Shown: positions 7,344-16,390, counted from the first letter of the stretch. The stretch: DNA of 64,000 bases from Algoriphagus machipongonensis (GCF_000166275.1 NZ_CM001023.1:868001-932000); one strand, 5' to 3'. Notes: a model not told the origin generated them from the sequence alone. Numbers and translations: made by a program.

Positions 7344-9860
7344 TTACAAGCTATTCAATAACCGTTCCAAACTAGCCTCATCCTGAACTAAGACTTCTCT
7401 TGCCTTTGATCCTTCAAATGCTCCTACGATCCCTGCAGCTTCTAATTGGTCAATAATTCTACCGGCTCTGTTGTATCCTAACTTCAGCTTTCGCTGAATC
7501 AAAGAAGTACTTCCTTGCTGGTGCATTACAATCAATTTAGCGGCATCATCAAAAAGTGGATCACGATCAGATAAATCTACTTCACCTATACTACTGTCAC
7601 TGTCTTCTCCCTCGAATTCAGGTAAAAGATAGGCGTCAGAATAGCCTTTTTGCTCTCCAATCCAATCACAAATAGCGTCTACCTCAGGGGTGTCCAGGAA
7701 GGCGCATTGAATACGGATCATGTCCGAGCCTTGAGACAGAAGCATATCACCCATACCGATCAATTGATCGGCTCCTCCTGCATCTAAAATTGTTCGGCTA
7801 TCTATTTTTGAGGTAACACGGAAGGAAAGTCTTGCTGGGAAATTGGCTTTGATAATACCCGTGATCACATTTACAGAAGGTCTCTGAGTCGCTAATACCA
7901 AGTGAATACCAATGGCACGTGCCAGCTGAGCTAGCCTTGCGATAGGACCTTCGATCTCCTTTCCTGCAGTCATCATCAAATCTGCCAATTCATCAATAAC
8001 GAGGACGATATAAGGCATGTAGTGATGCCCGTTTTCCGGGTTTAATTTTCTGCCAATGAATTTCGCATTGTATTCTTTTAGGTTTCTCGCTCCGGCGTCT
8101 TTCAGCAGGTTATAGCGATTGTCCATTTCAATACAAAGGGAATTAAGCGTATAAATTACTTTTTTGGTATCCGTAATGATAGCCTCCTCAGCTCCGGGAA
8201 GCTTGGCTAGGAAATGTCTTTCTATCTTGTTGAAAAGTGAAAGTTCTACTTTCTTCGGATCGACAAGCACAAACTTCAATTGAGATGGATGCTTTTTGTA
8301 AATCAAAGAAGCGAGAATCATATTCAGACCCACCGATTTACCTTGTCCCGTAGCACCTGCCATCAACAAGTGAGGCATTTTCGCTAAATCGGCAACAAAT
8401 ACTTCATTGGATATGGTTTTACCCAAAGCCACAGGCAAGTCCTTATCAGAACGCATAAATTTCTCCGTGCCCAATACAGCTCTGGCAGGAACGAGCTCCC
8501 TATTTTTATTTGGGACCTCAATCCCGATCGTACCTTTGCCAGGAATTGGAGCAATGATACGAATACCCAATGCAGCTAAACTTAGGGCAATGTCATCCTC
8601 CAGATTTTTGATTTTGGAGATTTTTACTCCGGGCTCAGGGACGATTTCGTAAAGTGTCACAGTAGGGCCAATCGTAGCTTTAATCTCCTGAATCCCTATT
8701 TTAAAATTGATAAGGGTTTCAACAATCTTGTTTTTGTTGTCTTCCAGTTCTTGTCTGGACACCGTGACTTTCTGAACGTCATATTCATTCAGTAAATCCA
8801 AGGTTGGGTATTTGTAGCGAGGTAAATCTAGCGTAGGATCAAAAGGGTCTAAATTTTCAACTTCTGAAGCGGTCTTTTCTTCTCCCTCAGCTTTGGTTAC
8901 AGAGAAGCTTTTTTCCTCAACAGGTTCTTTGGGCTTTTCTACAATTTCATCCAAAAGGTTGACTTGATTGACCTTGAAAATATCATCTTCCTCCTCAACG
9001 GGTTTTTCATCTTTTGCTGGTTCATCAACCAGATCAACAGATTCATTCTTCACAATCCAATCGCTGCCGTCATCTTCAATGTCTTCTTCCTCTTCTTCTA
9101 TCGCTGAATCGTTTTGCTTAGAGCTATCAAATGGATTTTTGGCTGTTGAGTTAGTTTCATCCAACTCATCAAATGTTTTGTCAAGTAAGTCTTCTTCAGA
9201 CTCTGCCTTTGGTGTAAACCATTCCAGTTTATCAATGTCGAAAAAGAAGATTACGAATATCAAGAGAGCTGCTCCAATCAAGATGAATGTTCCCCAGCTT
9301 AGGAAGTCGGCAGATAATTTTGCCAATTCATACCCAAAACCTCCTGAAAGGAAGCTCCAATAAGAATATCCTTCTACTAAAATGACGATATATCCAGTGA
9401 GCAAGCCTAACCAAAAGGTGAAGAATAAAGCAAAAGTGGTGTATCTCGTTAAGGAAACTAAAGAGGTTTTAAAGCTCCATTTGAAACCTAGGAAAAACAA
9501 GAAGGGTGGAAATAGAAATGCTGCTATTCCAAACCATCTGTAAATCATCCAGTGAGCAGCCTGTGCCCCTAAATATCCAAGCCAATTGCCGGAGTTTCTT
9601 GCGGTTTCACGGATTTCATCATCAATTGGAGTATTCATCACTAAACTTTGATCTGAAGGACCATTGAGTAAATAGCTGATGAATGCAATGAAAAGGAAGA
9701 TCCCCATGGACATGAGAAGAATTCCCATGGTTAAAACCAATTTGGAGCTCTTTATAGAGCCAAAGGAAAACTTAGGCCCTTTTGAATTAGAGGCTGTTTT
9801 CTTCTTCGGTTTTTCTCCTTTTTTCCTAAAAGTATTGGTCCTTGGTGAATTGGTGGCCAT
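7344..9860 (-). CDS. ftsK: DNA translocase FtsK
   Basis: FtsK is a septum-anchored hexameric DNA pump that clears the chromosome terminus and activates XerCD recombination. The 838 residues show four N-terminal membrane helices (about 41-66, 104-130, 140-164, 187-212) and an acidic, low-complexity linker (EEEEEDIEDDG and following, about 215-345). A motor domain follows, with Walker A GATGQGKSV near residue 500 and Walker B VLVIDELADLM near residue 625. The C-terminal winged-helix gamma domain (KLIVMHQQGSTSLIQRKLKLGY near 775) reads KOPS-like sequences. The length is ordinary for Bacteroidota. A xerD-type recombinase gene lies about 1.4 kb upstream on the same strand. Confidence 0.96.
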   Translation of the reverse strand: MATNSPRTNTFRKKGEKPKKKTASNSKGPKFSFGSIKSSKLVLTMGILLMSMGIFLFIAFISYLLNGPSDQSLVMNTPIDDEIRETARNSGNWLGYLGAQAAHWMIYRWFGIAAFLFPPFLFFLGFKWSFKTSLVSLTRYTTFALFFTFWLGLLTGYIVILVEGYSYWSFLSGGFGYELAKLSADFLSWGTFILIGAALLIFVIFFFDIDKLEWFTPKAESEEDLLDKTFDELDETNSTAKNPFDSSKQNDSAIEEEEEDIEDDGSDWIVKNESVDLVDEPAKDEKPVEEEDDIFKVNQVNLLDEIVEKPKEPVEEKSFSVTKAEGEEKTASEVENLDPFDPTLDLPRYKYPTLDLLNEYDVQKVTVSRQELEDNKNKIVETLINFKIGIQEIKATIGPTVTLYEIVPEPGVKISKIKNLEDDIALSLAALGIRIIAPIPGKGTIGIEVPNKNRELVPARAVLGTEKFMRSDKDLPVALGKTISNEVFVADLAKMPHLLMAGATGQGKSVGLNMILASLIYKKHPSQLKFVLVDPKKVELSLFNKIERHFLAKLPGAEEAIITDTKKVIYTLNSLCIEMDNRYNLLKDAGARNLKEYNAKFIGRKLNPENGHHYMPYIVLVIDELADLMMTAGKEIEGPIARLAQLARAIGIHLVLATQRPSVNVITGIIKANFPARLSFRVTSKIDSRTILDAGGADQLIGMGDMLLSQGSDMIRIQCAFLDTPEVDAICDWIGEQKGYSDAYLLPEFEGEDSDSSIGEVDLSDRDPLFDDAAKLIVMHQQGSTSLIQRKLKLGYNRAGRIIDQLEAAGIVGAFEGSKAREVLVQDEASLERLLNSL

Positions 9861-9913
9861 GTATTCGATTAAATCCGATTTTAAGATAAGATGATTGGAT
9901 TGAGTTTGGCTAA

Positions 9914-10954
9914 TTACCGCGAAAAATAAGCCAATAATCCTTTCTTGATCTTTTTGATCAACCCAGGTCCCTCATAAATCATGCCCGAGTACACTTGAAC
10001 TAAGCTTGCACCAGCCTCAAGTTTCTCAATAGCGTCCTCTGCGGAGAAAATTCCGCCAACCCCGATGATTGGAAAGGATTTATTAGATTTTTCGGATAGA
10101 TATCGGATGACCTCAGTACTTCTCTTGCCTAAAACTTTGCCAGAAACACCGCCTGCTCCTATTGCCTCAACTTGGGACACCGGAGTGCTCAGTTGCGAAC
10201 GGTCAATAGTCGTATTGGTAGCAATCACCCCATCAATTTTTGTTTCTAAAACAATATCCACAATATCGTCCAATTGCCCATTGGTTAAATCGGGAGCTAT
10301 TTTTAGTAAAATAGGTTTTGGGTTTTCTTTTTGATCGTTGGCCTTTTTTACTGCCAAGAGTAATTTAGTCAAGGGTTCCTTTTCCTGAAGATCACGCAAA
10401 TTGGGTGTGTTTGGAGAACTTACATTGACTACAAAATAATCCACATAAGGATGAAGAGCTTCTAGGCAAATCAAGTAATCGTCAACAGCATTTTCATTTG
10501 GAGTCACTTTGTTTTTACCAATGTTTCCTCCTACAATAACATCCGATTTTCTCTTTTTTAGGCGTTTGACAGCCTCGTGTACTCCGCCATTATTGAACCC
10601 CATACGGTTAATTAATGATTCATCGGATGGAAGTCTGAAAAGTCTAGGTTGAGGATTTCCATCTTGGGGTTTTGGAGTCAAAGTTCCAATTTCAATAAAA
10701 CCAAAACCTAACATGGCCATTTCATCGATCAACTTGGCATCTTTGTCAAAACCCGCTGCCAATCCTACGGGATTTTTGAATTTTAAACCGAATACCTCTC
10801 GCTCAAGGCTAGGATGATCCAATTGAAAAGTAGACTTGACAATGGATTTAGCAATGGGGAAGTTGAAAGTAAATTTGGTTAGATCGAAGGTGAAATGGTG
10901 GGCATCTTCCGGTTTTTTAAGGAAGAAAAGAGGTTTTAGGATGGATTTGTACAC
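9914..10954 (-). CDS. pyrD: Quinone-dependent dihydroorotate dehydrogenase
   Basis: This class 2 DHODH oxidises dihydroorotate to orotate in pyrimidine synthesis and passes electrons to the membrane quinone pool, presumably menaquinone here. The 346 residues begin with the amphipathic membrane-associating helix typical of class 2. FMN-binding and catalytic segments follow: [13 protein letters not shown] near residue 58, NRMGFNNGG near 115, [16 protein letters not shown] with the class 2 catalytic serine near 176, IATNTT near 245, and [11 protein letters not shown] near 300. The start codon is GTG at 10954, chosen because the amphipathic helix begins there. The 276 bases upstream, to the end of xerD, hold no gene. 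Confidence 0.95.
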   Translation of the reverse strand: MYKSILKPLFFLKKPEDAHHFTFDLTKFTFNFPIAKSIVKSTFQLDHPSLEREVFGLKFKNPVGLAAGFDKDAKLIDEMAMLGFGFIEIGTLTPKPQDGNPQPRLFRLPSDESLINRMGFNNGGVHEAVKRLKKRKSDVIVGGNIGKNKVTPNENAVDDYLICLEALHPYVDYFVVNVSSPNTPNLRDLQEKEPLTKLLLAVKKANDQKENPKPILLKIAPDLTNGQLDDIVDIVLETKIDGVIATNTTIDRSQLSTPVSQVEAIGAGGVSGKVLGKRSTEVIRYLSEKSNKSFPIIGVGGIFSAEDAIEKLEAGASLVQVYSGMIYEGPGLIKKIKKGLLAYFSR

Positions 10955-11230
10955 GGTCTTATTTGCTTTTCAGACCGTAAAGTTAAACAATGAGGAATTG
11001 GATTTCTTTAAAAACAGAAAATTGAATTGGTCGATACGGTAATTTTGTGTTTTTGTAAGCCACTAAAGATGACACGAACAGTCCTTGAACAAAAAAAATG
11101 ATCTCTTTTTTTATTAGCATTAAATTCCGGGAAAACCTGGTTGTCAAATATGATATGTTAATTGGCTGTTTAGATAAATGCCAATCGCATCGTTGCTGAA
11201 AAACCCGAACCTAAAGTTTGAGGTGGGACT

Positions 11231-12136
11231 TTATTTCCGCGGATGAAAATCGGTAAGAACCTGCCTTAAATAATCCCGATCGAGATGCGTGTAGATTTCC
11301 GTGGTGGTAATGCTTTCATGACCGAGCATTTCCTGAACAGCACGAAGATCAGCTCCGCCTTCAATCAAATGTGTGGCAAAAGAATGCCGAAAAGTATGCG
11401 GAGAGATGTTTTTTTCGATTCCAGCCAATTCAGCTGTTTTTTTGATGATTAGAAAAATCATTACTCGAGAAAGCTTTTTACCCCGACGGTTTAAAAAGAC
11501 AAATTCTTCGTGACCTTTTGCGATGGATTGATGCACCCGTACTTCATCTTTATAAATATTTAAATACTTCAACGCGTCTTTCCCTATCGGAACAAGTCGT
11601 TCTTTGTTTCCTTTCCCTATCACTCTCAGAAACCCAATATCCTCGAATATCTGTCCTTTTTTAAGTTCGATAAGTTCGCTTACCCGTAAACCGGAACTGT
11701 AAAGCATTTCCAGCATGGCGCGATTTCGATGGCCTTCCGGTTCTCCCAAAGGAATAGCTTCAAGGAGTTGCACGATTTCTTGATAACTGAGTGTGTCAGG
11801 AAGTTTTCTCCCAAGTTTAGGTGCTTCCAATAGCTGGGCAGGATCTTCTGTGATTTTATCCTCATACATTAAAAAGCGATAAAAAGCCTTGATTCCAGAG
11901 ATAATTCTGGCCTGGGTGTAATCTGAAATTTCGAGTTGAGCGAGTTCATTCACGAATTTTCGTAAATGCTCTAACTCTAAGTTTAAAGGGTTTTTGTCAG
12001 GGAAATTCTTCGAACTATAGGCTGCCAGTTTTTCTACATCACGCGTGTAAGCTTCAATGGAGTTTTCACTAAGCGACCTCTCTAATTTCAAATAGTGTCG
12101 AAATTGTTTGATGTGATTTTCCCAGGTTTTGGTCAT
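11231..12136 (-). CDS. xerD: XerD-type site-specific tyrosine recombinase
   Basis: This 301-residue tyrosine recombinase has the length and domain plan of XerC/XerD, which resolve chromosome dimers at dif under FtsK control. An N-terminal SAM-like core-binding domain (about 5-90) precedes the catalytic domain. The catalytic residues visible are Arg in SSGLRVSEL near residue 148, Lys in GKGNKERLVP near 173, HTFRHSF near 247-253, GHESITTT near 270 and the nucleophile Tyr in EIYTHLD near 281. Bacteroidota often carry several related recombinases, but no element ends or cargo surround this one, so a housekeeping role is likeliest. It is divergent from aroQ. Confidence 0.88.
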   Translation of the reverse strand: MTKTWENHIKQFRHYLKLERSLSENSIEAYTRDVEKLAAYSSKNFPDKNPLNLELEHLRKFVNELAQLEISDYTQARIISGIKAFYRFLMYEDKITEDPAQLLEAPKLGRKLPDTLSYQEIVQLLEAIPLGEPEGHRNRAMLEMLYSSGLRVSELIELKKGQIFEDIGFLRVIGKGNKERLVPIGKDALKYLNIYKDEVRVHQSIAKGHEEFVFLNRRGKKLSRVMIFLIIKKTAELAGIEKNISPHTFRHSFATHLIEGGADLRAVQEMLGHESITTTEIYTHLDRDYLRQVLTDFHPRK

Positions 12137-12230
12137 TGTCAGATTTAAAAATTAAAATATTGGAAAATTAGGTGCTAAAGTTGGAAGGTTCAAATGTGGA
12201 AAGGTTTTAACTTTCCAATCAGAAACAGAT

Positions 12231-12238
12231 TACCTTTG
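12231..12238 (+). promoter_or_regulatory. Candidate -7 element for aroQ
   Basis: TACCTTTG matches the Bacteroidota -7 consensus TAnnTTTG and lies 28 bases before the aroQ start in the xerD/aroQ divergent gap. A clear -33 TTG is not seen. Confidence 0.45.
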
Positions 12239-12266
12239 TAGCATCTTCATTAAACCGAATTTTGTT

Positions 12267-12680
12267 TTGAAAATTTTGATTATTAACGGTCCAAATCTTA
12301 ATCTTCTTGGAAAAAGAGAACCAGAAGTCTATGGAAGCACTTCATTCGAAGAATATTTTGAAGAGCTAAAAAGTACTTTTCCAGACATTGAGTTACACTA
12401 CTTTCAAAGTAATGTGGAGGGTGAGTTGATCAATAAAATCCATGAAGTAGGTTTTTCTTTTGATGCAATATTGCTCAATGCTGGCGGATACACTCATACT
12501 TCAGTAGCAATTTCGGATGCTATCGCAGGAGTCAATACTCCGACTCTGGAAGTGCATATTTCTAATATTTATAAACGAGAAGAATTCCGACATAAAAGCA
12601 TTATTTCTAAATCCTGCGTGGGGATGATCTCCGGATTAGGCCTCAAAGGCTACGAACTAGGAATTCGCTATTTTCTATAA
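12267..12680 (+). CDS. aroQ: Type II 3-dehydroquinate dehydratase
   Basis: AroQ converts 3-dehydroquinate to 3-dehydroshikimate in the shikimate pathway. The 137-residue protein opens with the family signature KILIINGPNLNLLGKREPEVYG, which includes lid Arg17 and the catalytic Tyr22. It carries NAGGYTHTS near residue 71 and EVHISNIYKREEFRHKS with the catalytic His97. It is a few residues shorter than the roughly 145 usual for the family, but all landmarks are present. The start is TTG at 12267, set by the position of the conserved first strand. It lies 13 bases upstream of the aminotransferase gene and is probably cotranscribed with it. Confidence 0.93.
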   Translation: MKILIINGPNLNLLGKREPEVYGSTSFEEYFEELKSTFPDIELHYFQSNVEGELINKIHEVGFSFDAILLNAGGYTHTSVAISDAIAGVNTPTLEVHISNIYKREEFRHKSIISKSCVGMISGLGLKGYELGIRYFL

Positions 12681-12693
12681 CTCAATAAAACCT

Positions 12694-13749
12694 ATGCTCA
12701 CATTTGCACCTGGGCCATCTAAAGTCTATGATGCCCTACCAACCTATTTGCAAGATGCCTACAAGGAAGGCATCCTGAGTGCTAATCACCGAAGCAATGC
12801 TTTCATGCATTTGTATCAGGAAACTGAGCAATTGATGCGTGACAAGCTTCATTTGCCGGAGGATTACAAATTGTTGTTTACATCTTCTGCTACTGAAAAC
12901 TGGGAGATCATCACGCAATCCATCGTGGAGAAGGCGAGTTTCCATATTTATTCAGGTTCATTTGGAAAAAAATGGATCGGCTTTGCAAAGCATATCAACC
13001 CAGCAACTGATGGTTTGAAGATAGAGGCAAATAAAGCGGTTCAAGTTTCAGATTTGGATATTTCAGAGGATTTTGATCTAATCGCACTGACGCAAAATGA
13101 AACGGCCAATGCTACTCAGGTACCTATGGCGGTGATTGAAGAGATCAAAGAAAAGTACCCTGAGAAAATGATTGCTGTGGATACCACATCTTCAATGGCA
13201 GGAATTGAATTGGACTTTTCATTAGCAGATATTTGGTATGCATCAGTTCAGAAATGTTTTGGCTTACCTGCAGGTCTTGGGATTTTGATTCTTTCGCCAA
13301 AAGCAATTGAAAAATGCGAGTCCAAGGGAGAAAAGGGCAGGTATAATTCACTGAGCTTTATCCTTCAAAATGCAAGTGGATATCAAACACATTATACCCC
13401 AAATGTTTTTGGAATTTATCTTCTAAATCGAGTTTTAAAAGATCTGGAAGAAATCCAACATGTAGATGCGAATCTTCGGGAGAGGATGCAAAAACTTGAA
13501 AATGCCGTTGCCCAGTCTCAATCATTGAGGATGCTAGTCGATAATTCAGAAACAAGAAGTACTACTGTACTTGCAGTAACAGGTCCTGAAGATTTGATTG
13601 CTTCTGTAAAAAAGGATGCCGAAAAAGAAGGGATGCAGCTGGGGTCTGGATATGGTCCATTGAAACCCACTTCTTTTAGGATTGCCAATTTCCCGGCGAT
13701 CACAAATACCGAAATGGATAAATTGATTGGGTTTTTATCGAGATATTAA
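12694..13749 (+). CDS. Class V aminotransferase, SerC-like
   Basis: This is a 351-residue PLP-dependent class V aminotransferase. It opens with FAPGPSKVY, as in the phosphoserine/alanine-glyoxylate group, and has TSSATENWE near residue 68 and DTTSSMAGIEL near 162. The Schiff-base lysine lies in SVQKCFGLPAGLG near 187. The combination 'NHRSNAFMHLYQET' and 'GYGPLKPTSFRIANFPA' resembles the SerC family, which would place it in serine synthesis. It is shorter than, and only loosely like, canonical SerC, so the substrate remains open. It follows aroQ by 13 bases and is followed by three hairpins in tandem. Confidence 0.78.
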   Translation: MLTFAPGPSKVYDALPTYLQDAYKEGILSANHRSNAFMHLYQETEQLMRDKLHLPEDYKLLFTSSATENWEIITQSIVEKASFHIYSGSFGKKWIGFAKHINPATDGLKIEANKAVQVSDLDISEDFDLIALTQNETANATQVPMAVIEEIKEKYPEKMIAVDTTSSMAGIELDFSLADIWYASVQKCFGLPAGLGILILSPKAIEKCESKGEKGRYNSLSFILQNASGYQTHYTPNVFGIYLLNRVLKDLEEIQHVDANLRERMQKLENAVAQSQSLRMLVDNSETRSTTVLAVTGPEDLIASVKKDAEKEGMQLGSGYGPLKPTSFRIANFPAITNTEMDKLIGFLSRY

Positions 13750-13753
13750 TAGG

Positions 13754-13797
13754 AAGACCTTTGGGGTTTTAAAAACCCCGAAGGTCTTATGTTTTTT
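13754..13797 (+). terminator. Long hairpin, possible terminator after the aminotransferase gene
   Basis: Two 17-base arms (13754-13770 and 13772-13788) pair completely apart from one T.G wobble around a single-base centre, and a T-run follows at 13791-13797. It lies four bases after the aminotransferase stop codon. Confidence 0.65.
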
Positions 13798-13830
13798 AGC
13801 CTTCGAAGTCTTTTGATTACTTTGGAGGCT
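13798..13830. other. Middle hairpin of a three-hairpin run
   Basis: AGCCTTCGAAG pairs with CTTTGGAGGCT (11 bp including two G.T wobbles) around an 11-base loop. It lies directly between two terminator-like hairpins without a spacer. Its function is unknown. Confidence 0.45.
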
Positions 13831-13833
13831 TAC

Positions 13834-13870
13834 AATGGTTCAAGTTTATAAACTTGGACCATTTTTTTTC
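13834..13870 (+). terminator. Second terminator after the aminotransferase gene
   Basis: AATGGTTCAAGTTT pairs with AAACTTGGACCATT (one T.G wobble), and eight Ts follow. This is the most typical rho-independent terminator of the three consecutive hairpins. Confidence 0.8.
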
Positions 13871-13953
13871 ACATTATCTCAATTGTCGAATGTAGCCTTA
13901 TGCATTCACTATTTCTTAAATCTGAAATCATATATCCACAATCATAAATTCTT

Positions 13954-13961
13954 TATTTTTG
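13954..13961 (+). promoter_or_regulatory. -7-like element abutting the marC start
   Basis: TATTTTTG fits TAnnTTTG and ends only four bases before the marC ATG. If it is used, the transcript would start at or just inside the start codon, giving a leaderless mRNA. Otherwise either the element or the start is misassigned. Confidence 0.4.
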
Positions 13962-13965
13962 CGGC

Positions 13966-14556
13966 ATGTTTGATCTGAAAGAAATTTTATCCGTTTCTCT
14001 TATCCTTTTTTCAGTGATTGATATACTCGGTTCGATCCCGATTATTGTCAACCTGAGACAGAAGGTAGGCCATATCCAATCCGAAAAAGCAACTTTGGCG
14101 GCAGGGATTCTCATGATATTATTTCTTTTCGCTGGAAAGTCAATTTTAGGGCTTTTTGGGATAGGAGTGGAGGATTTTGCGATAGCAGGTGCGCTGATCA
14201 TTTTTGCAATAGGCGCTGAGATGATTTTGGGAGTAGAACTTTTTAAATCTGACCCTGAGGCTAAAGATGGCGCCTCTATTGTTCCTATTGCTTTTCCACT
14301 GATTGCCGGTGCAGGTACGTTAACCACAATATTAACTTTGAAAGCAGAATTCGACCAGATCAATATCGCTATTGGGATTTTGCTGAATTTGATTTTGGTT
14401 TATATCGTGTTGAAAAGCACTGGTTGGCTGGAACGAAAAATAGGCAAAACGGGATTGGATGTTTTAAGAAGAATCTTTGGCATTATTCTACTTTCTATCG
14501 CTGTTAAGATTTTCAAGACAAATGCTTTTCCAATCGGTGTAGATTCTGGGATTTAA
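13966..14556 (+). CDS. MarC-family integral membrane protein
   Basis: This 196-residue protein has six predicted membrane helices, as in the MarC/YchE family. It shows the family's 'DILGSIPIIVNL' segment near residue 18 and 'LIAGAGTLTTILTL' near residue 110. MarC was named from the E. coli mar locus, but a role in multidrug resistance was not confirmed, so the function should be read as unknown. The gene follows a strong terminator and has a -7-like element directly before its start. The rnhA gene follows after 36 bases. Confidence 0.88.
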   Translation: MFDLKEILSVSLILFSVIDILGSIPIIVNLRQKVGHIQSEKATLAAGILMILFLFAGKSILGLFGIGVEDFAIAGALIIFAIGAEMILGVELFKSDPEAKDGASIVPIAFPLIAGAGTLTTILTLKAEFDQINIAIGILLNLILVYIVLKSTGWLERKIGKTGLDVLRRIFGIILLSIAVKIFKTNAFPIGVDSGI

Positions 14557-14592
14557 TATTTTTGTCTAGTTCATTTTCCTTTACTTTGTTCC

Positions 14593-15060
14593 ATGATTTC
14601 TATTTATACTGACGGTGCTGCCAAAGGCAATCCAGGTCCTGGCGGATACGGTGCTGTTTTACTTTTCAATAATAAAGGATCTATCCTTAGAAAAGAGCTT
14701 TCTGAAGGCTATAGGTTAACCACCAATAATCGCATGGAACTCCTAGCTGTGATTCGTGCTCTTCAAGCGCTGAAAGTCACGGGAATTCCTGTTCAAATCT
14801 ACTCTGATAGCAAATATGTGGTGGATGCCATTGAGAAAGGGTGGCTTTGGGGCTGGCAGAAAAAAGGCTTTAAGGACAAAAAGAATCCGGATCTTTGGTT
14901 GCGATATATCCCACTTCATTTGAAGTATAAACCTAAGTTTATTTGGGTAAAAGGACATGCAGGAAACCCTGAAAATGAGCGATGTGATCAGCTAGCGGTA
15001 GAGGCTGCTGAAGGAAGAAATCTTCCTGCTGATGTAGGATATGAAGATAGCCAAAAGTGA
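14593..15060 (+). CDS. rnhA: Ribonuclease HI
   Basis: RNase HI degrades the RNA strand of RNA:DNA hybrids. The 155-residue protein is a complete single-domain enzyme. The catalytic carboxylates are Asp7 in IYTDGAAKGNPGPGG, Glu49 in NNRMELLAV, Asp72 in YSDSKYVV and Asp132 in NERCDQLA. His122 in VKGHAGNPENE is the usual loop histidine. The basic handle region WLWGWQKKGFKDKKNPDLW is present. A TACTTTG motif lies a few bases before the ATG. The gene is convergent with the sugar isomerase gene, with a bidirectional terminator between them. Confidence 0.96.
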   Translation: MISIYTDGAAKGNPGPGGYGAVLLFNNKGSILRKELSEGYRLTTNNRMELLAVIRALQALKVTGIPVQIYSDSKYVVDAIEKGWLWGWQKKGFKDKKNPDLWLRYIPLHLKYKPKFIWVKGHAGNPENERCDQLAVEAAEGRNLPADVGYEDSQK

Positions 15061-15072
15061 AAGTTAAAAATC

Positions 15073-15110
15073 TATAGTCTGAAATTTGATTTAATGCATT
15101 TCAGACTATA
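15073..15110. terminator. Bidirectional terminator between rnhA and the isomerase gene
   Basis: A perfect 13-bp stem (TATAGTCTGAAAT with ATTTCAGACTATA) around a 12-base loop sits in the 54-base convergent gap. The A/T-rich flanks could serve both directions, although the T-runs are weak. Confidence 0.6.
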
Positions 15111-15114
15111 AATC

Positions 15115-16236
15115 CTATAATTTCTCCATTGTCATCAATGGAATGTCACTTCGATTAACTTCCAAAAGGGATTTGTATTCTGACTCAGGATATTGCCAGC
15201 CTTGATCTCCCAAATCATAGAGTAGTGGAGCCAAATTTTGAATGGCAGCTTTGCAACCTTGGACAATCGCGCCCATATTTCCTGTCTGTTTAGAAAGGAC
15301 TGCTTCATTTTCGATTTCGAAAGGGCCCGAGAAATTTCGCTCTTTCAAAATGTTTACAAAAGCTCTCCAGTCCATAGAGTCACCTAAGCCAAAACCTGGT
15401 AAGGTGGCTTCGTAGTGGTGTCTGTCCCATGGGTTATCACTATTGGGAATTCCTGCTTTTTTTGCCCATTCCTCAGGGACTTGCTGCATGGCATACATAT
15501 TTCCCCAAAATGGATCAGGATTATTTCGGGTGGATTTGACATGGATCCTTTTGAGGCGATTCATATCAGTGTTTTTAATGACTTCAATGGGATCTGTTTG
15601 CTGCCAAATGTCATGAGAAGGGTCATAAATTTCTCCATGGTTGCTTTCAGGTACAAGTTCATACATGATTTTCCTTGCCGCCAATACCCCGGGCAGGTTG
15701 TTGTAGGTGCCAAAGTACCCAGAACTTCTCCAGCCTTCCATAGGGCAGTTTTCATAAAGAACAGTAACCCCCAGACTGTTTGCGTATCGAATGATAGGGC
15801 CAAAGACTCTCTGGTATTCCAATAAATTTTTCTCGAAACCTCCCTCCTGAATGCCGAGTTCGTGGTTATAGCCTACGAATGTTCCTACTTTCACATCATT
15901 TTCATCTCCTCCGAGAAGGTGGGCCATTCGAATTAGTCGTAATAAATGATTTTGGTTCTTAATGCGTTGATCAGGGTCACCACCAATCAGATTATCAAAA
16001 GCACCGATTGAAAGCCTCAGTTTGGCTCCATTAAATTTCTCGATCAGTTTGCTTGCTTCCTCAGGTCCAAAGTTCTCATAATCCAAATGTGTGGCTACGA
16101 AATCATCACGGGTGCCATCCTTTCTGAAGACACATAGATCCAGTCCTTGAGCGCCAATTTCTAATGCTTTTTCTAGGGTTTGATCTAAGTTGAGTTGATC
16201 AAATGCGGATGTCATAATCCAGATTGGGTTCGCCAT
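15115..16236 (-). CDS. Sugar phosphate isomerase/epimerase family protein
   Basis: This 373-residue protein has the xylose-isomerase-like TIM-barrel fold. Typical metal-ligand strands are visible: VLYENCPMEGW near residue 160 (Glu), YDPSHDIW near 205 (Asp/His), RIHVKSTRNNPD near 231 (His), and PFEIENEA near 310 (Glu). It has no signal peptide, so it is probably cytoplasmic. Such proteins act on inositol derivatives, sugar phosphates or hydroxypyruvate, and nothing here fixes the substrate. The gene stands alone; a palindromic repeat lies upstream. Confidence 0.78.
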   Translation of the reverse strand: MANPIWIMTSAFDQLNLDQTLEKALEIGAQGLDLCVFRKDGTRDDFVATHLDYENFGPEEASKLIEKFNGAKLRLSIGAFDNLIGGDPDQRIKNQNHLLRLIRMAHLLGGDENDVKVGTFVGYNHELGIQEGGFEKNLLEYQRVFGPIIRYANSLGVTVLYENCPMEGWRSSGYFGTYNNLPGVLAARKIMYELVPESNHGEIYDPSHDIWQQTDPIEVIKNTDMNRLKRIHVKSTRNNPDPFWGNMYAMQQVPEEWAKKAGIPNSDNPWDRHHYEATLPGFGLGDSMDWRAFVNILKERNFSGPFEIENEAVLSKQTGNMGAIVQGCKAAIQNLAPLLYDLGDQGWQYPESEYKSLLEVNRSDIPLMTMEKL

Positions 16237-16299
16237 GGGGAAGAGTTTAAAGTTTGGAGTGAAAAAATAAGAATTGATTTGGGAAAATCAATAATTGAT

Positions 16300-16390
16300 G
16301 TCAATCCGAACGCCTGCCTGTCCGGTAGGCAGGGAGTCGAGGACTTAAAGTAGTTCTTTGGAAATGGGCTTCGATTCCGCTCAGCCTGAC
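16300..16390. repeat. Palindromic intergenic repeat element (MITE/REP-like)
   Basis: This 91-base intergenic element begins GTCA and ends TGAC. Its left end (GTCAATCCGAACG) is a degenerate inverse of its right end (CGCTCAGCCTGAC). Near the left end is a strong hairpin, CCTGCCTG-TCCGG-TAGGCAGG. The right-hand stretch around CTTCGATTCCGCTCAGCC looks to me like intergenic repeats common in Bacteroidota genomes, but copy number cannot be checked in this window, where I saw one copy. The following bases 16395-16437 are AT-rich and low in complexity. Confidence 0.5.

Noticed and set aside
8968..9363. 131-codon plus-strand frame, serine-rich
   Set aside because: It is the antisense of the acidic linker of ftsK; the Ser richness mirrors Glu/Asp codons, and ftsK is certain.
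11231..12136. Prophage or integrative element integrase
   Set aside because: The tyrosine recombinase is surrounded by housekeeping genes; no att repeats or phage genes, and its size fits XerD.
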